Assembly: GCA_022013695.1 (NCBI GenBank)
Contig: JAKLPS010000033.1
Location: 38,857 to 102,856 of the forward strand
DNA: 64,000 bases
Origin: Weeksellaceae bacterium
GTDB lineage: Bacteria > Bacteroidota > Bacteroidia > Flavobacteriales > Weeksellaceae
Direction: 5' to 3'
The translations under genes and the position numbers were made by a program. This document shows, one piece after another, positions 25,562 through 35,704 of this stretch (positions are counted from its first letter, which is position 1; the number at the start of each line of letters is the position of its first letter). The notes under the pieces were generated by a model that saw nothing but the letters and a program-made list of their open reading frames with translations, was not told the DNA's origin and did no database searches.

Positions 25562-26767
25562 TTATCTTCTGAATCTGAAATATTGCGATAATTCGTGCTT
25601 TTGACCTTTCAAAAACTGAGAAGCCATTTCCATCCCAATCACCGAAAAGGTAATCCCATTGCCGCCAAATCCCAAGACAAAATAAGCACTCGGAAAATCG
25701 GGATGCGCGCCGATGTAGGGCAAGCCGTCGTCGGTCTCTCCAAAAGTTCCGGCCCACACAAAATCTGTCCGGAAGTCATTTTTTGGTAAATGTTTACCCA
25801 GTTTTTTCATTAGTTTCTGCTCCTTTTCGTGCAGCAGAGAATCCCGTTTTTTAGCATTCACGAATTTCTCATCTTCGCCGCCGATCAGAACCCGGTTGTC
25901 ATCGGTAGTACGCAGATAAAGATAAGGTTCGGCCGTATTCCAGACCAGTAGATCATTCAGTTCTTTGTGATTTTTTTCATTTTGCTCGCCCACGATGGCG
26001 TACGTGGAAAGAAGTTTTACAAAATTGTCTTCGATGATCTCGGTACTTTCGAAACCGTTACAGAAAATCACTTTTTTTGCTTTTATTTTATTTCCAAATT
26101 CTGTGGTTGCTGTGACGCCACTTTTTTTATAATCGAATTTGATAACATCGGTTTTGTCGAAAATCTGCAAACCTTTTTGGTGATTATAATCCAAAATATC
26201 GTGCGCCAGACAAAACGCGTCGATGCTTCCGCCTTGTTCCGATAAAATTCCGCCAAAGGTATTTTCGATTTTAAATGTCTTGGTGATTTCTTCCGACGAG
26301 AGCCATTTGACGGGGAATTTTGCGTTTTTTCTGGCTTTGAATTCCTTTTTCAAATCTGGAACATCTTTTTTGAAAGCCGCAAAATACAATGATTTTTTTT
26401 TCTTAAAGCCGCATTCGGACTTTATCTGTTTTGAAATCTTTCCTAAAGTATCAATAGAATCGTAACACGCCCAATACGCTTTTTCGGCGCCTTCTTTCCC
26501 AATCATTTCTGCCAGTTGGAAAAGTGGAACATCAATCTCATATTGCAGCATTGATGTTGTGGCGCTCGTACTTCCGTTCCCGATTTCTCTTCGATCAACC
26601 AAAACAGTTTTGAAGCCATCTTTTATCATTTGATGCGCCAGAAAAGAACCGGTAATTCCACCACCGATGATTAGGATTTCGGTTTCGATATTTTCTCTGA
26701 GCGAAGGATAAGAATGCTTTATGCCGTCTTTGACGAGCCAGAACGGTTCAGGAGATTTGAGTTTCAT
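25562..26767 (-). CDS. FAD-dependent oxidoreductase (DadA/DAO family)
   Basis: A 401-residue flavoprotein beginning with a dinucleotide-binding motif (ILIIGGGITGSFLAHQMI) and ending with the second FAD contact region (GFGGNGITFSVIGMEMA). The DAO family includes glycine and D-amino-acid oxidases and dehydrogenases. The related subgroup often has a C-terminal Rieske domain, absent here. The substrate is unknown. It stands alone on the minus strand. Confidence 0.87.
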   Translation of the reverse strand: MKLKSPEPFWLVKDGIKHSYPSLRENIETEILIIGGGITGSFLAHQMIKDGFKTVLVDRREIGNGSTSATTSMLQYEIDVPLFQLAEMIGKEGAEKAYWACYDSIDTLGKISKQIKSECGFKKKKSLYFAAFKKDVPDLKKEFKARKNAKFPVKWLSSEEITKTFKIENTFGGILSEQGGSIDAFCLAHDILDYNHQKGLQIFDKTDVIKFDYKKSGVTATTEFGNKIKAKKVIFCNGFESTEIIEDNFVKLLSTYAIVGEQNEKNHKELNDLLVWNTAEPYLYLRTTDDNRVLIGGEDEKFVNAKKRDSLLHEKEQKLMKKLGKHLPKNDFRTDFVWAGTFGETDDGLPYIGAHPDFPSAYFVLGFGGNGITFSVIGMEMASQFLKGQKHELSQYFRFRR

Positions 26768-26840
26768 AGTTTGATTTTATTCTGTGGATATAATCAAAAA
26801 TGAAACCGAGAATTTTATTTTGTAACTTTAAGGTTAATGA

Positions 26841-28070
26841 TTACAATAATTGATTGAATTTGTCAATTGCTACTTGTTCTCCTTTATCTTTCGCTGTTTC
26901 TAAAAATTTTATCGCATTTTCTTTATCATTCATATCGAATAACAATTTAGAATAATGGTATTCTAAAAAATCTATGGGTATATTTTGATTGTCGAATGCC
27001 AGTTCATAAAGTTTTTTTGCTTCTATCAGGTCACCTTTTCTGTGATGATACAAAGCCAAATTTCTGTAAGAATATCCCTTGTCATTATTTCCTGTGGTGG
27101 TAGCGTGTTTCAGAAAATTCAAACCTTCTTCTAAATTTCCTTGCAATATCAATGTGTAACCTAGATTATCATTTGCATAGCCAAAATTATTTTTATCTTT
27201 TACCGCTTCTCGAAAATATGCTGCACTTTCCTGAACTAAACCTTCTTTTAATTTTCTATAGCCAATATTGTTCTTTGCGGTAGCAGTCAAACCATTATTT
27301 TCGCTTACTTCTAAGACATTTTTTATTAATTCTTGACTAATGGTGATGTTTTCTAATTTTGCTTCTATGTCAAAATCTGAATATAAATTAAATGATTTTT
27401 CTATGTTCTTCTGAAAGTCGGACGGTAGTATTTTTCTCCAGTTTGGATTAGAATTTGGAAAAAGTTTTTGATAAAATGCAAATGAATAAACGATGTTTTC
27501 TGGCAATACTGGAGAAAGAAAACGCCAGGTTTTTTTCCAAAATCCGGTTCTGATTGTGCCAACTTCCGATCGGTTTTCAAAAAGGATAATGCCAAATCCA
27601 AAATAAATTCCTGCTAAAAATATGAAGTGTTCCGAAATATTATTCTCTTCTTCAAATAATTTAAAATCCACTAATTTGATTCTGATAAATTCAATCAGTA
27701 ATGTATAAATGAATTTTTTTTGTGTGTCTATAAGAGAATTTGAAATATTGATGCAAAAGCTGTTTTCATCAGTCTTACTGATTTCTATTTCATTGATTTT
27801 TCCTCGTGAGGCGTACGGTGTATTTCCACTGTCTCTTAAATCATAGGTTATTTCGTAGGTTATTTTTTTGGAGTTTAAATCTAAAAGATTGCTTAAGTCT
27901 TGAAAAAGATTGTCTATCTCTAATTTTTTTGAGTTGTAAGTGTTTGGAAAAAATTGAGGATTCAACAGATATTGTTCTCCTTTATTTTTAGGAAACCCAC
28001 AAGCTTTTATAAGAATCAAGAAACTTGTTTCAATCCATTTTTTTTTATTTTCTTCCGTTTTAAAATTCAT
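26841..28070 (-). CDS. Tetratricopeptide-repeat protein
   Basis: A 409-residue protein. The N-terminal 240 residues are not recognised, are rich in Asn/Phe/Lys and have no signal peptide. The C-terminal part has four or five TPR units (TAKNNIGYRKLKEGLVQESA, GYANDNLGYTLILQGNLEEG, GYSYRNLALYHHRKGDLIEA and one or two degenerate ones). TPRs mediate protein contacts. No enzyme motif is visible. Codon use is more AT-rich than in neighbours, which may indicate recent acquisition. A minus-strand -7 box TATTTTTG lies at 28096-28103. Confidence 0.82.
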   Translation of the reverse strand: MNFKTEENKKKWIETSFLILIKACGFPKNKGEQYLLNPQFFPNTYNSKKLEIDNLFQDLSNLLDLNSKKITYEITYDLRDSGNTPYASRGKINEIEISKTDENSFCINISNSLIDTQKKFIYTLLIEFIRIKLVDFKLFEEENNISEHFIFLAGIYFGFGIILFENRSEVGTIRTGFWKKTWRFLSPVLPENIVYSFAFYQKLFPNSNPNWRKILPSDFQKNIEKSFNLYSDFDIEAKLENITISQELIKNVLEVSENNGLTATAKNNIGYRKLKEGLVQESAAYFREAVKDKNNFGYANDNLGYTLILQGNLEEGLNFLKHATTTGNNDKGYSYRNLALYHHRKGDLIEAKKLYELAFDNQNIPIDFLEYHYSKLLFDMNDKENAIKFLETAKDKGEQVAIDKFNQLL

Positions 28071-28095
28071 TTTAAATTTATTAAATAACTCATTT

Positions 28096-28103
28096 CAAAA
28101 ATA
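28096..28103 (-). promoter_or_regulatory. Putative -7 box for the TPR gene
   Basis: Minus-strand TATTTTTG matches TAnnTTTG exactly, 26 nt before the TPR start codon and just past the icmF terminator. Confidence 0.45.
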
Positions 28104-28135
28104 CAAAAAAACCTCAAAGAATTTCTTTGAAGTTT
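28104..28135 (-). terminator. Rho-independent terminator after icmF
   Basis: On the minus strand AAACTTCAAAGAA (28135-28123) pairs with TTCTTTGAGGTTT (28121-28109) with G-U pairs, followed by a T run. Confidence 0.75.
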
Positions 28136-28156
28136 CAAGATTAAATCGTTTTAACG

Positions 28157-28180
28157 GTAGCTGAGCGAAGTCGAAGCTAC
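28157..28180. repeat. Hairpin element with GAGCGAAGTCGA core
   Basis: GTAGCT (28157-28162) and AGCTAC (28175-28180) flank GAGCGAAGTCGA. This short hairpin is a recurrent intergenic element in flavobacterial genomes (from memory). Its end overlaps the last 4 nt of icmF and it precedes the icmF terminator. Confidence 0.5.
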
Positions 28181-31100
28181 ATATTTCTTCTATACTTCCC
28201 ACCCACTTCAAACAAAGCATTGGTAATCTGCCCAAGCGAACAGTACTTCACGGCATCCATCATCACGTCAAACAGATTCTCCTGATTGATGGCAGCATGT
28301 TGCAAAGTTTTCAAAGCGGCTTCAGATTTGTCTTCATTAGCTTTTTGGAAGTTGTGAAGCGTTGCAATCTGAACCTGCTTTTCTTCCTCAGTCGAACGGA
28401 TCACTTCTCCCGGACGAACCGTGGGCGAACCGTCTTTTCCCAGGAAAGTATTCACGCCGATGATCGGATATTCTCCGGTGTGCTTCAACCACTCGTAGTG
28501 CATCGATTCTTCCTGAATTTTTGAACGTTGATACATCGTTTCCATCGCACCCAAAACGCCACCTCTTTCTGTGATTCTGTCGAATTCTGAATATACTGCT
28601 TCTTCAACAAGATCCGTCAATTCTTCAATAATAAACGAACCTTGAAGCGGATTTTCATTTTTCGCCAATCCTAATTCTTTGTTGATAATCAGCTGGATTG
28701 CCATCGCTCTTCGTACGGATTGTTCAGTCGGCGTCGTAATCGCTTCGTCATAAGCATTCGTGTGGAGTGAATTACAGTTATCATAGATCGCGTAAAGCGC
28801 TTGAAGAGTTGTTCTGATATCATTAAAATCAATTTCCTGAGCGTGAAGCGATCGGCCGGAAGTTTGGATGTGGTATTTCAACATCTGGCTTCTTTCGTCT
28901 GCGCCATATTTGAATTTCATAGCTTTGGCCCAGATTTTCCTTGCCACGCGGCCGATCACCGAATATTCGGGGTCGATTCCGTTGGAAAAGAAGAATGATA
29001 AATTGGGGGCAAAATCGTTGATGTCCATTCCTCTGGACAGATAATATTCAACGTAAGTGAAACCATTTGCGAGCGTAAAAGCCAACTGAGAAACCGGATT
29101 GGCACCCGCTTCCGCAATGTGATAACCGGAAATCGAAACCGAGTAGAAGTTTCGGACTTTTTCTTGAATAAAATATTCCTGAACATCGCCCATCAATCTC
29201 AAGGCAAATTCTGTGGAAAAAATACAAGTATTCTGAGCTTGATCTTCTTTCAAAATATCCGCCTGAACGGTTCCTCGAACGGTCGCGATGGTTTTAGCTT
29301 TAATTTTTGCATACGCTTCCGCCGAAATGACTTCGTCTCCAGTAAGTCCTAATAATTTTAAACCTAAGCCATTGTTTGAAGGTGGCAATTCGCCGTTATA
29401 TTTTGGTCTTTCTAAGCCTTTGTCGTCGAATTTTGCTTTTAAAGCTTTTTCAACATTTGCTTCTAAATTATTTTCGGCAATATATTTTTCAACATTCTGA
29501 TCGATCGCAGCATTCATAAAGAAAGCCAACAACATCGGCGCAGGTCCGTTGATGGTCATCGAAACCGAAGTCATTGCATTCACCAAATCAAATCCGGAAT
29601 ACAATTTTTTAGCATCATCTAAAGTGGCGACAGAAACTCCCGCATTCCCGATTTTACCATAAATATCGGGTGGCAGAGCGGGATCTTGACCGTATAAAGT
29701 GACAGAATCAAAAGCTGTCGAAAGCCGTTTTGCCTCCATTTCCGCAGAAACATAGTGGAATCTTCTGTTGGTTCTTTCCGGGCCGCCTTCCCCAGCAAAC
29801 ATTCGCGTTGGGTCTTCTCCGGTTCTTTTGAATGGATAGATTCCGGCGGTGTAGGGAAATCCGCCCGGAACATTTTCCTGACCTTTCCATTTAATCAAAT
29901 CGCCCCAATCGGTATATTTTGGTAAAGCGATTTTCGGGATTTTTAAATGAGATAAAGATTCCGTTGAGGTTTCGACTTTGATTTCTTTTCCGCGAACGAA
30001 ATATGAATAAAACTCTTTTTGGAAAGCCTGTTTCGTATCATTCCAAGTTTTCAGGAAGTCGATATTTTCTTGATGAAGTTCTTTTTCAGCCTTTTGATAT
30101 TCGGCATCCAACGTTTCACTGGAAAGGAATTTTTTCACTCCTTCTATGTGATACATTTTTCTGGCTAACTCAGCCTGTTTTTCAACATTGGCGTCGTATT
30201 GTTTGTTGTTTTCAACAATTTCAGAAAGGTAACGAACTCTTTTTGGAGGAATGATGGTTACTTCTTCGGTAATTTCCTGTTCCACAAAAGCTCGCAAATT
30301 TAAATCAGAATATTTCTCATTAACTTTCTCAACTAATCGATTGTATAACTCAGTGGTACCGTGGTCATTGAACTGAGAAGCTTTTGTTGCATAAACGGGC
30401 ATATCGTCCAACGGACTTTCCCAAAACAGGTGGTTTCGTTGGAACTGTTTTTTCACGGCTTGAAGCGCATCCAGAGCGCCGCGCTTGTCGGATTTATTTA
30501 ATGCAACCAGATCTGCATAATCCAACATATCGATTTTTTCCAACTGAGTCGATGCGCCGTATTCTGGCGTCATCACGTACATAGAAATATCCGCAAAATC
30601 CGAAACTTCCGAGCCGGATTGTCCGATTCCAGAAGTTTCCAAAATGATAATATCAGGGCCAGCCAATTTCAACACATTTAATGCTGAATGAATAAAAGGC
30701 GAAACCGAAACGTTGTTTTCTCGCGTCGCCATCGAGCGCATATAAACTCGTGGATCATTGATAGCGTTCATACGGATTCTGTCTCCCAAAAGCGCCCCTC
30801 CGGTTTTCTTTTTCGAAGGGTCGATAGAGATAATGGCCATTTTTTTATCGGGATTGGATCGCAAGAATCGTCTTACCAATTCATCGATCAAAGAAGATTT
30901 TCCGGCACCGCCCGTTCCCGTGATCCCGATAATCGGAATTTTGAAATTTTTTGATTTTTTGTCGATTGCTTTTACTAAATCCGGTTTTTCTTCGGAGAAG
31001 TTTTCAACTGCAGAAATGACTTTGGCAAGGCGGGCGGGATCTTCAAAACTGATGGTATCCAAATCCGCTTCGGTAACTTCCTTGCCCGTGGGGAAATCTG

Positions 31101-31524
31101 ATTTTTGCACCAAATCGTTGATCATTCCTTGCAATCCGAGCTCGCGCCCATCGTCCGGAGAATAGATTCTATCGATTCCGTAACGCATCAGATCGTCGAT
31201 TTCTTCCGGAAGAATGACGCCGCCGCCGCCTCCGAAAATCCTGATTTGCGGCGAGTTTTTCTCTCTCAGAAGATCATAGATGTATTTGAAATATTCGTTG
31301 TGTCCGCCTTGATAGGAAGTCAGCGCAATCGCATTGGCATCTTCTTGGATGGCAGTGTTTACCACTTCTTCAGCAGATTTGTCGTGACCAAGGTGAATGA
31401 CTTCGCAACCCGTTGCTTGGATCACGCGGCGCATGATGTTGATGGCAGCATCGTGACCGTCGAATAATGCGGCTGCGGTTACGATTCGTACTTTGTTTTT
31501 TGAAGTATATGGTTGGGTTTCCAT
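28177..31524 (-). CDS. icmF: Fused isobutyryl-CoA mutase (IcmF)
   Basis: A 1115-residue three-part protein. An N-terminal B12-binding domain has the base-off motif DGHD-A at residues 23-27. A central MeaB/MeaI-like G-protein chaperone has the P-loop GTGGAGKSS near residue 206. A C-terminal TIM-barrel mutase domain starts near residue 530 ([19 protein letters not shown]). This order (B12 domain, GTPase, mutase) defines IcmF, which isomerises isobutyryl-CoA and n-butyryl-CoA using adenosylcobalamin. The Phe in YPFKR, where methylmalonyl-CoA mutases have Tyr, supports this over methylmalonyl-CoA mutase. Monocistronic. Confidence 0.93.
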   Translation of the reverse strand: METQPYTSKNKVRIVTAAALFDGHDAAINIMRRVIQATGCEVIHLGHDKSAEEVVNTAIQEDANAIALTSYQGGHNEYFKYIYDLLREKNSPQIRIFGGGGGVILPEEIDDLMRYGIDRIYSPDDGRELGLQGMINDLVQKSDFPTGKEVTEADLDTISFEDPARLAKVISAVENFSEEKPDLVKAIDKKSKNFKIPIIGITGTGGAGKSSLIDELVRRFLRSNPDKKMAIISIDPSKKKTGGALLGDRIRMNAINDPRVYMRSMATRENNVSVSPFIHSALNVLKLAGPDIIILETSGIGQSGSEVSDFADISMYVMTPEYGASTQLEKIDMLDYADLVALNKSDKRGALDALQAVKKQFQRNHLFWESPLDDMPVYATKASQFNDHGTTELYNRLVEKVNEKYSDLNLRAFVEQEITEEVTIIPPKRVRYLSEIVENNKQYDANVEKQAELARKMYHIEGVKKFLSSETLDAEYQKAEKELHQENIDFLKTWNDTKQAFQKEFYSYFVRGKEIKVETSTESLSHLKIPKIALPKYTDWGDLIKWKGQENVPGGFPYTAGIYPFKRTGEDPTRMFAGEGGPERTNRRFHYVSAEMEAKRLSTAFDSVTLYGQDPALPPDIYGKIGNAGVSVATLDDAKKLYSGFDLVNAMTSVSMTINGPAPMLLAFFMNAAIDQNVEKYIAENNLEANVEKALKAKFDDKGLERPKYNGELPPSNNGLGLKLLGLTGDEVISAEAYAKIKAKTIATVRGTVQADILKEDQAQNTCIFSTEFALRLMGDVQEYFIQEKVRNFYSVSISGYHIAEAGANPVSQLAFTLANGFTYVEYYLSRGMDINDFAPNLSFFFSNGIDPEYSVIGRVARKIWAKAMKFKYGADERSQMLKYHIQTSGRSLHAQEIDFNDIRTTLQALYAIYDNCNSLHTNAYDEAITTPTEQSVRRAMAIQLIINKELGLAKNENPLQGSFIIEELTDLVEEAVYSEFDRITERGGVLGAMETMYQRSKIQEESMHYEWLKHTGEYPIIGVNTFLGKDGSPTVRPGEVIRSTEEEKQVQIATLHNFQKANEDKSEAALKTLQHAAINQENLFDVMMDAVKYCSLGQITNALFEVGGKYRRNM

Positions 31525-31544
31525 TTCTTATTATCGATTGTTTC

Positions 31545-31552
31545 CAAAGATA
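31545..31552 (-). promoter_or_regulatory. Putative -7 box for icmF
   Basis: Minus-strand TATCTTTG matches TAnnTTTG exactly, 21 nt before the icmF start. No clear -33 TTG. Confidence 0.45.
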
Positions 31553-31632
31553 ATATTTTTTGGGAAATGGAATCGGGTGAATTAAAAAAGGGAAAAAATA
31601 CAATGCAAAATTCAGAATCAGTCTACTGATTT

Positions 31633-33270
31633 CTACTGCTTTATAAATTTGAAACTTTTGACGCCGGAGTCGGTTTTCAAGGATAATAAGTAAACTCCCG
31701 ACGGCAATATAGAAACATCGATTTTTTGCTTGGTATCGGATAGCATCACTTTTCCGCTAAGATCGTAAATGACGATTTTTTCGATTTTGGTTTTTACATT
31801 TATAATATTAATGAAATCCTTCGTCGGATTGGGGTAGATGCTGATTCCTTTTAGCTCCGGATTTTCTGATGTTGATAAAGCATCTGCCAAAGTAATGGGC
31901 TCGCGGAAAAGCGAAAGCTCAAACAAAATAGTATTGCCCAAAACGCCGTAAGAGTAAGCTTCGGCCGTGTACACAGCAAAATCTGTGTTTTCAACACTGC
32001 TGAATGTCAGGTTTTCCGTCGTGGCATTTAGTTTTTCATCGAGATTTTTGAACCAGCTGAAGCTGTAATCTCCCGAAAGCGATTGTTCCAGTTTTGCGGG
32101 CTGACCAACGACGGCTAAGACAGTTTTGATGTCATCATAACGCTGCGGCGAATAGTCCAAATCGGTCTGCTCGGCAAAGTCGGTGATATAATTTGACAAA
32201 TCGGTTTTTGAAAATCGGTTGTTGCTCAGGTGCGTAATCGCAGGCAACTGGTCTGGCAATTCGCCTGAAAGCTGATTGCTATTCAAATTGACCATCATCA
32301 GTTTTGGCATTCCCAATAACGACGAGGGAAAATTACCCGCAATCAAATTGTTGTGGAGAAACAGCTGCTGCAGATTGGGCAACGCTGTAATCGTGGCAAG
32401 ATTGGCACTGATTTTATTTCGGCCAAGATTGAGGCTCTGCAATTTTTGAAGTTGAGCAAGTTGTGGAGGAACCTGAGAAAACTGATTGCCTTCCAAAGAC
32501 AGCCACTCCAGATTGATGAGCGGAGCGAGTCCGGCGGTGTTTTGCTCTGTCAAATGATTATTGTTAAGGTCGAGACTCGTGAGTTGTGTCAGTTGCGAAA
32601 CCTGCGTCGGGATTTGAGACAGACCGGTTCCCGAGAGCGAAAGCGTTTTCAGTTTTGATAGACCTGCGAGATTTCCGTAACCATTTGCCACGATTGGATT
32701 ATTGTCCAAAAGCAAGGTTTCGAGGTTGGGGAATGCCGCAATTGTTGCCGGAACGGTGGTCAAACCAAGATCGGCGATATTCAGAAATTTGAGATTGTTG
32801 AAATTCTGAAGCATTCCGTCAGCGTCTGCAATTGTGAACAGATTGCCACCCAAGCCAAGATCTTCTAGCTTACCAAGGCCTGCCATTGCGCTGGCGGGAT
32901 CGCCAGTCAATCTGTTGTTGCTGATGTCCAGTTTTGTCAATAAGCTGAGGGAAGAAACGCCCATCGCCAATTCGCCGGTGAGCTGATTGTTGCTGAGGTC
33001 TAATTTTGTGAGTTTTGTAAGAGAGGCGATAGTTGCCGGGAAAGCACCACGCAAGGCGTTTCCGGAAAGATTAAGTTCCGCAACCAAACCATTTTTTACA
33101 ACGACGCCAAACCAATTGCGTGGATCTTCTTGCAAGTCCCAAGTCCTGTTCCAATTTTCGCCGTCGGTTGCATTATAAATATTGATCAGCAAGGCACGGT
33201 CGGCATTGGAAATGCTCCATTGCGCATAGAAAAAATTGGAAATCAGTAAAAAAAATAGAATTTTTCGCAA
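31633..33270 (-). CDS. Secreted leucine-rich-repeat protein with T9SS sorting domain
   Basis: A 545-residue protein with a signal peptide (ILFFLLISNFFYAQ), an N-terminal cap (ALLINIYNATDGENWNRTW) typical of bacterial LRR proteins, and about 13 leucine-rich repeats of roughly 23 residues (LTKLDLSNNQLTGEL pattern) over residues 60-350. A C-terminal type A sorting domain (ISIYPNPTKDFINI to FKFIKQ) follows. LRRs bind proteins or other ligands. The T9SS signal predicts surface attachment or secretion. It is divergent from the membrane glycosyltransferase gene. Confidence 0.92.
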   Translation of the reverse strand: MRKILFFLLISNFFYAQWSISNADRALLINIYNATDGENWNRTWDLQEDPRNWFGVVVKNGLVAELNLSGNALRGAFPATIASLTKLTKLDLSNNQLTGELAMGVSSLSLLTKLDISNNRLTGDPASAMAGLGKLEDLGLGGNLFTIADADGMLQNFNNLKFLNIADLGLTTVPATIAAFPNLETLLLDNNPIVANGYGNLAGLSKLKTLSLSGTGLSQIPTQVSQLTQLTSLDLNNNHLTEQNTAGLAPLINLEWLSLEGNQFSQVPPQLAQLQKLQSLNLGRNKISANLATITALPNLQQLFLHNNLIAGNFPSSLLGMPKLMMVNLNSNQLSGELPDQLPAITHLSNNRFSKTDLSNYITDFAEQTDLDYSPQRYDDIKTVLAVVGQPAKLEQSLSGDYSFSWFKNLDEKLNATTENLTFSSVENTDFAVYTAEAYSYGVLGNTILFELSLFREPITLADALSTSENPELKGISIYPNPTKDFINIINVKTKIEKIVIYDLSGKVMLSDTKQKIDVSILPSGVYLLSLKTDSGVKSFKFIKQ

Positions 33271-33290
33271 GTTTCTATAAAATTAAAGCG

Positions 33291-33298
33291 CAAATATA
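33291..33298 (-). promoter_or_regulatory. Putative -7 box for the LRR gene
   Basis: Minus-strand TATATTTG matches TAnnTTTG, 20 nt before the start codon. Confidence 0.45.
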
Positions 33299-33370
33299 AT
33301 GTATAAACAAATTAAATAATCTGTTTGTAAGAAAATTAATGATTATTTTCGCACGTGATGTGATTTTTTT

Positions 33371-34957
33371 ATGAGGAAATATCTGATTTACTATATTCTG
33401 CTTTTTACTATTGTAACGGGTTTTTATTTTATATATTCTTATATCCAATTGTCTGGCAATCAGTTTGTCTATCCGATAGACGATGCCTACATCCATTTGG
33501 CCATTGCGAAACATTTTGGCGAAAGCGGATTTTGGTCTGTCAATTTGAATAGTTTTGACAGTGCCTCTTCGTCGATCCTTTACACCTTGATATTAAGTGC
33601 GTTGATCCGCATTTTTGGTGATAACGTTTATTATCCGATGATTGTCAACATTATGGCCGGATATGTTGCGACTTATTGGATCTACAGATTTTTTCGGGAT
33701 TTTTATTCGGAGAAAGAGTTGAGATTGGGACTCATCCTTTTCTTGCCGGTTTCTTTATTATATATGATGGTTATCTTGGGTATGGAGCAGACGCTGCATA
33801 TGATGTTATCGGTGATGGCGGTTTATTTTATCAAGAAAAATTTTAACAACCATTTTCAGCGGCGCGATTTCGCAAAACTCCTGATCACCATTTTCTTTTT
33901 AGGCATGGTGCGGTTCGAAAGTATGTTTTTTGTTTTTTGGCTGAGCATCATTTTGATCATCGCTAAAAGATTCGAAGAAATGTTGTTGATTTTGCTGGTA
34001 GGTCTGGCGCCGATTGTTATTTTTGGTTTGATTTCTATCGGAAACGGCGGCTTCTTTTTTCCCAATTCGGTCATTATCAAAGGAAATTATCCCACCGGTA
34101 ATCTGCTGAGAAGCACTTGGATAATGTTCGAAAATGGAATTTTATTGAATAAGAGTTTCTACAAATTGTTTCTTTTTCCGCTGATCTGCATTTTTCTCTA
34201 TCTCATCAAAAAGTACCGAAAAAAAAGCTTTAAAGAATTGATTCAAAATGAATCATTGCTGATAATCATTCTTGGCACAGCACTTTTCCAAAGTTTTTTC
34301 GCGGTCATCAAATTTCGGTACGAGAACTATCTGATGGCGATGCTGGTGTTGGTTCTGATCCCAATGGCGGTAGAATATTTAGTTGCAGAAAAGAAAAAGG
34401 CCGGATATTTTTTATTTGCCATCTCGTTTGTAGGCTTTGGTCTTGTAGGTTTTTACCGATTTGAAGCGGCGCATCCGGTACTAAAAAATTCGTCTAAAAA
34501 CATCGAGGCACAACAAATTCAGATGGCCGGGTTTCTTCATCAATTTTACAAAGGACAAAAAGCCGTTGCAAACGATATTGGTGCCATTGCGTATTTTGGG
34601 GAAACGCAGCTTTTAGACATCGTTGGGTTGGGCTCCACCGATGTTGCAAGGTTTTATATCGAAAATAGATCTTTGCCGGAATCTGATTTTAATAAAAAAT
34701 ACCATCAATTTTTAGCAGATTATATTTTGAGCAACGGATACAAAGTGGCGGTCATCTATCCCAAATGGTTTCCCGAGCAAGTCCCGCAAAGCTGGATTCC
34801 TGTGGCATCGTGGAGTATAGAAAACAATATTGGAACGGCTCAGAACCGGGTGGTTTGGTATGCCTTCAATAAAAGCGATGCAGTAATTTTGAGGCGCAAT
34901 CTGGCGCAATTTGATCTCAATAAAAATGTGACTGCATATTATTTTATCAATAAATGA
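33371..34957 (+). CDS. Polytopic membrane glycosyltransferase-like protein (GT-C type)
   Basis: A 528-residue protein with about ten transmembrane helices. The first periplasmic loop carries the acidic motif YPIDDAYIHLAIAKHFGESG, which matches the catalytic Asp-containing loop of GT-C/GT39-like lipid-linked sugar transferases. The hydrophilic C-terminal 130 residues are probably periplasmic. Acceptor and donor are unknown. It is a single gene with a weak upstream promoter-like sequence (TTG 33325-33327 and TATTTTCG 33344-33351). Confidence 0.78.
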   Translation: MRKYLIYYILLFTIVTGFYFIYSYIQLSGNQFVYPIDDAYIHLAIAKHFGESGFWSVNLNSFDSASSSILYTLILSALIRIFGDNVYYPMIVNIMAGYVATYWIYRFFRDFYSEKELRLGLILFLPVSLLYMMVILGMEQTLHMMLSVMAVYFIKKNFNNHFQRRDFAKLLITIFFLGMVRFESMFFVFWLSIILIIAKRFEEMLLILLVGLAPIVIFGLISIGNGGFFFPNSVIIKGNYPTGNLLRSTWIMFENGILLNKSFYKLFLFPLICIFLYLIKKYRKKSFKELIQNESLLIIILGTALFQSFFAVIKFRYENYLMAMLVLVLIPMAVEYLVAEKKKAGYFLFAISFVGFGLVGFYRFEAAHPVLKNSSKNIEAQQIQMAGFLHQFYKGQKAVANDIGAIAYFGETQLLDIVGLGSTDVARFYIENRSLPESDFNKKYHQFLADYILSNGYKVAVIYPKWFPEQVPQSWIPVASWSIENNIGTAQNRVVWYAFNKSDAVILRRNLAQFDLNKNVTAYYFINK

Positions 34958-34960
34958 AAA

Positions 34961-34991
34961 AATCCAGCTTTGTAAGGAGCCGGATTCTAAT
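34961..34991. terminator. Putative bidirectional terminator
   Basis: AATCC-A-GCT (34961-34969) pairs with AGC-C-GGATT (34978-34986) with one mismatch, followed by CTAATTTT. It lies between convergent genes. Confidence 0.55.
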
Positions 34992-35006
34992 TTTAAAAAT
35001 TTAACT

Positions 35007-35483
35007 TTATTTTCCAAGGTAGGAACTGTACATCCAGACCTCTTTTTCTTGTTCCGTAATGTAGTCGCTCATTTGGGAGTTGGTGCCTTCGTCGCCCGCT
35101 TTTTCTGTGATTTCGAGAAGTTCTCTTTGCAGCTCAATCACAACCTTGAAAGAATTAAGAATGAGGTCGACGCTTTTGTTTCCGTCACTTACTTCTTTGC
35201 TTTCTTTGATGGTCGATATTTGCAAATAGTCCGAATAGTTATGAGCCGGAGTAGCTCCCAGAGTTAAAATTCTTTCGGCAATTTCATCAATTTTTAAAAC
35301 CAAACTATTGTAAAGTTCTTCGAATTTCGGATGAAGCGTGAAGAATTGGTCACCTTTGATATTCCAGTGAGAACCTCTGGTGTTTTGGTAAAAAACCGAG
35401 TAATTGGCTAATAAGACATTAAGTTTTTCTGCGATAGTTTTGCAGTCGGTTTCCTTGAGGCCGATTAAAGTTGCATTTTTCAT
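35007..35483 (-). CDS. dps: Dps-family DNA-protection/ferritin-like protein
   Basis: A 158-residue four-helix protein with the Dps ferroxidase residues: His in RGSHWNIKG, then FEELYNSLVLKIDEIAERI containing the acidic pair. Dps dodecamers oxidise Fe(II) with peroxide and store iron, often while shielding DNA. I use the ATG at 35481-35483 (MKNATLIG); the longer reading would add 22 non-conserved residues. Confidence 0.93.
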   Translation of the reverse strand: MKNATLIGLKETDCKTIAEKLNVLLANYSVFYQNTRGSHWNIKGDQFFTLHPKFEELYNSLVLKIDEIAERILTLGATPAHNYSDYLQISTIKESKEVSDGNKSVDLILNSFKVVIELQRELLEITEKAGDEGTNSQMSDYITEQEKEVWMYSSYLGK

Positions 35484-35650
35484 TATGTGAAAAGTTATTT
35501 GATTAATTTTTAAATTTTGATTAATGGAAAATCCCTTTTTTGTAATCAATAATCTTTGTAAAATTAATCATTTCCTGAGAGGATGATGACGAAGATTCGG
35601 TAAGGGTCTTATCGAAAATTTCTATCGCTAATTATTTTTGTTCCAACTAC

Positions 35651-35680
35651 TTGTAGATTAAAAAATTATTCATATTTTTG
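35651..35680 (+). promoter_or_regulatory. Strong promoter of the str operon (rpsL)
   Basis: TTG (35651-35653), exactly 19 nt, then TATTTTTG (35673-35680): a full Bacteroidota promoter. The predicted start is near 35686, giving a leader of about 20 nt. A second -7-like TATTTTTG at 35633-35640 lacks a clear -33 box. Confidence 0.85.
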
Positions 35681-35704
35681 CACCCTAAAATAAAAAGCAA
35701 TTAA

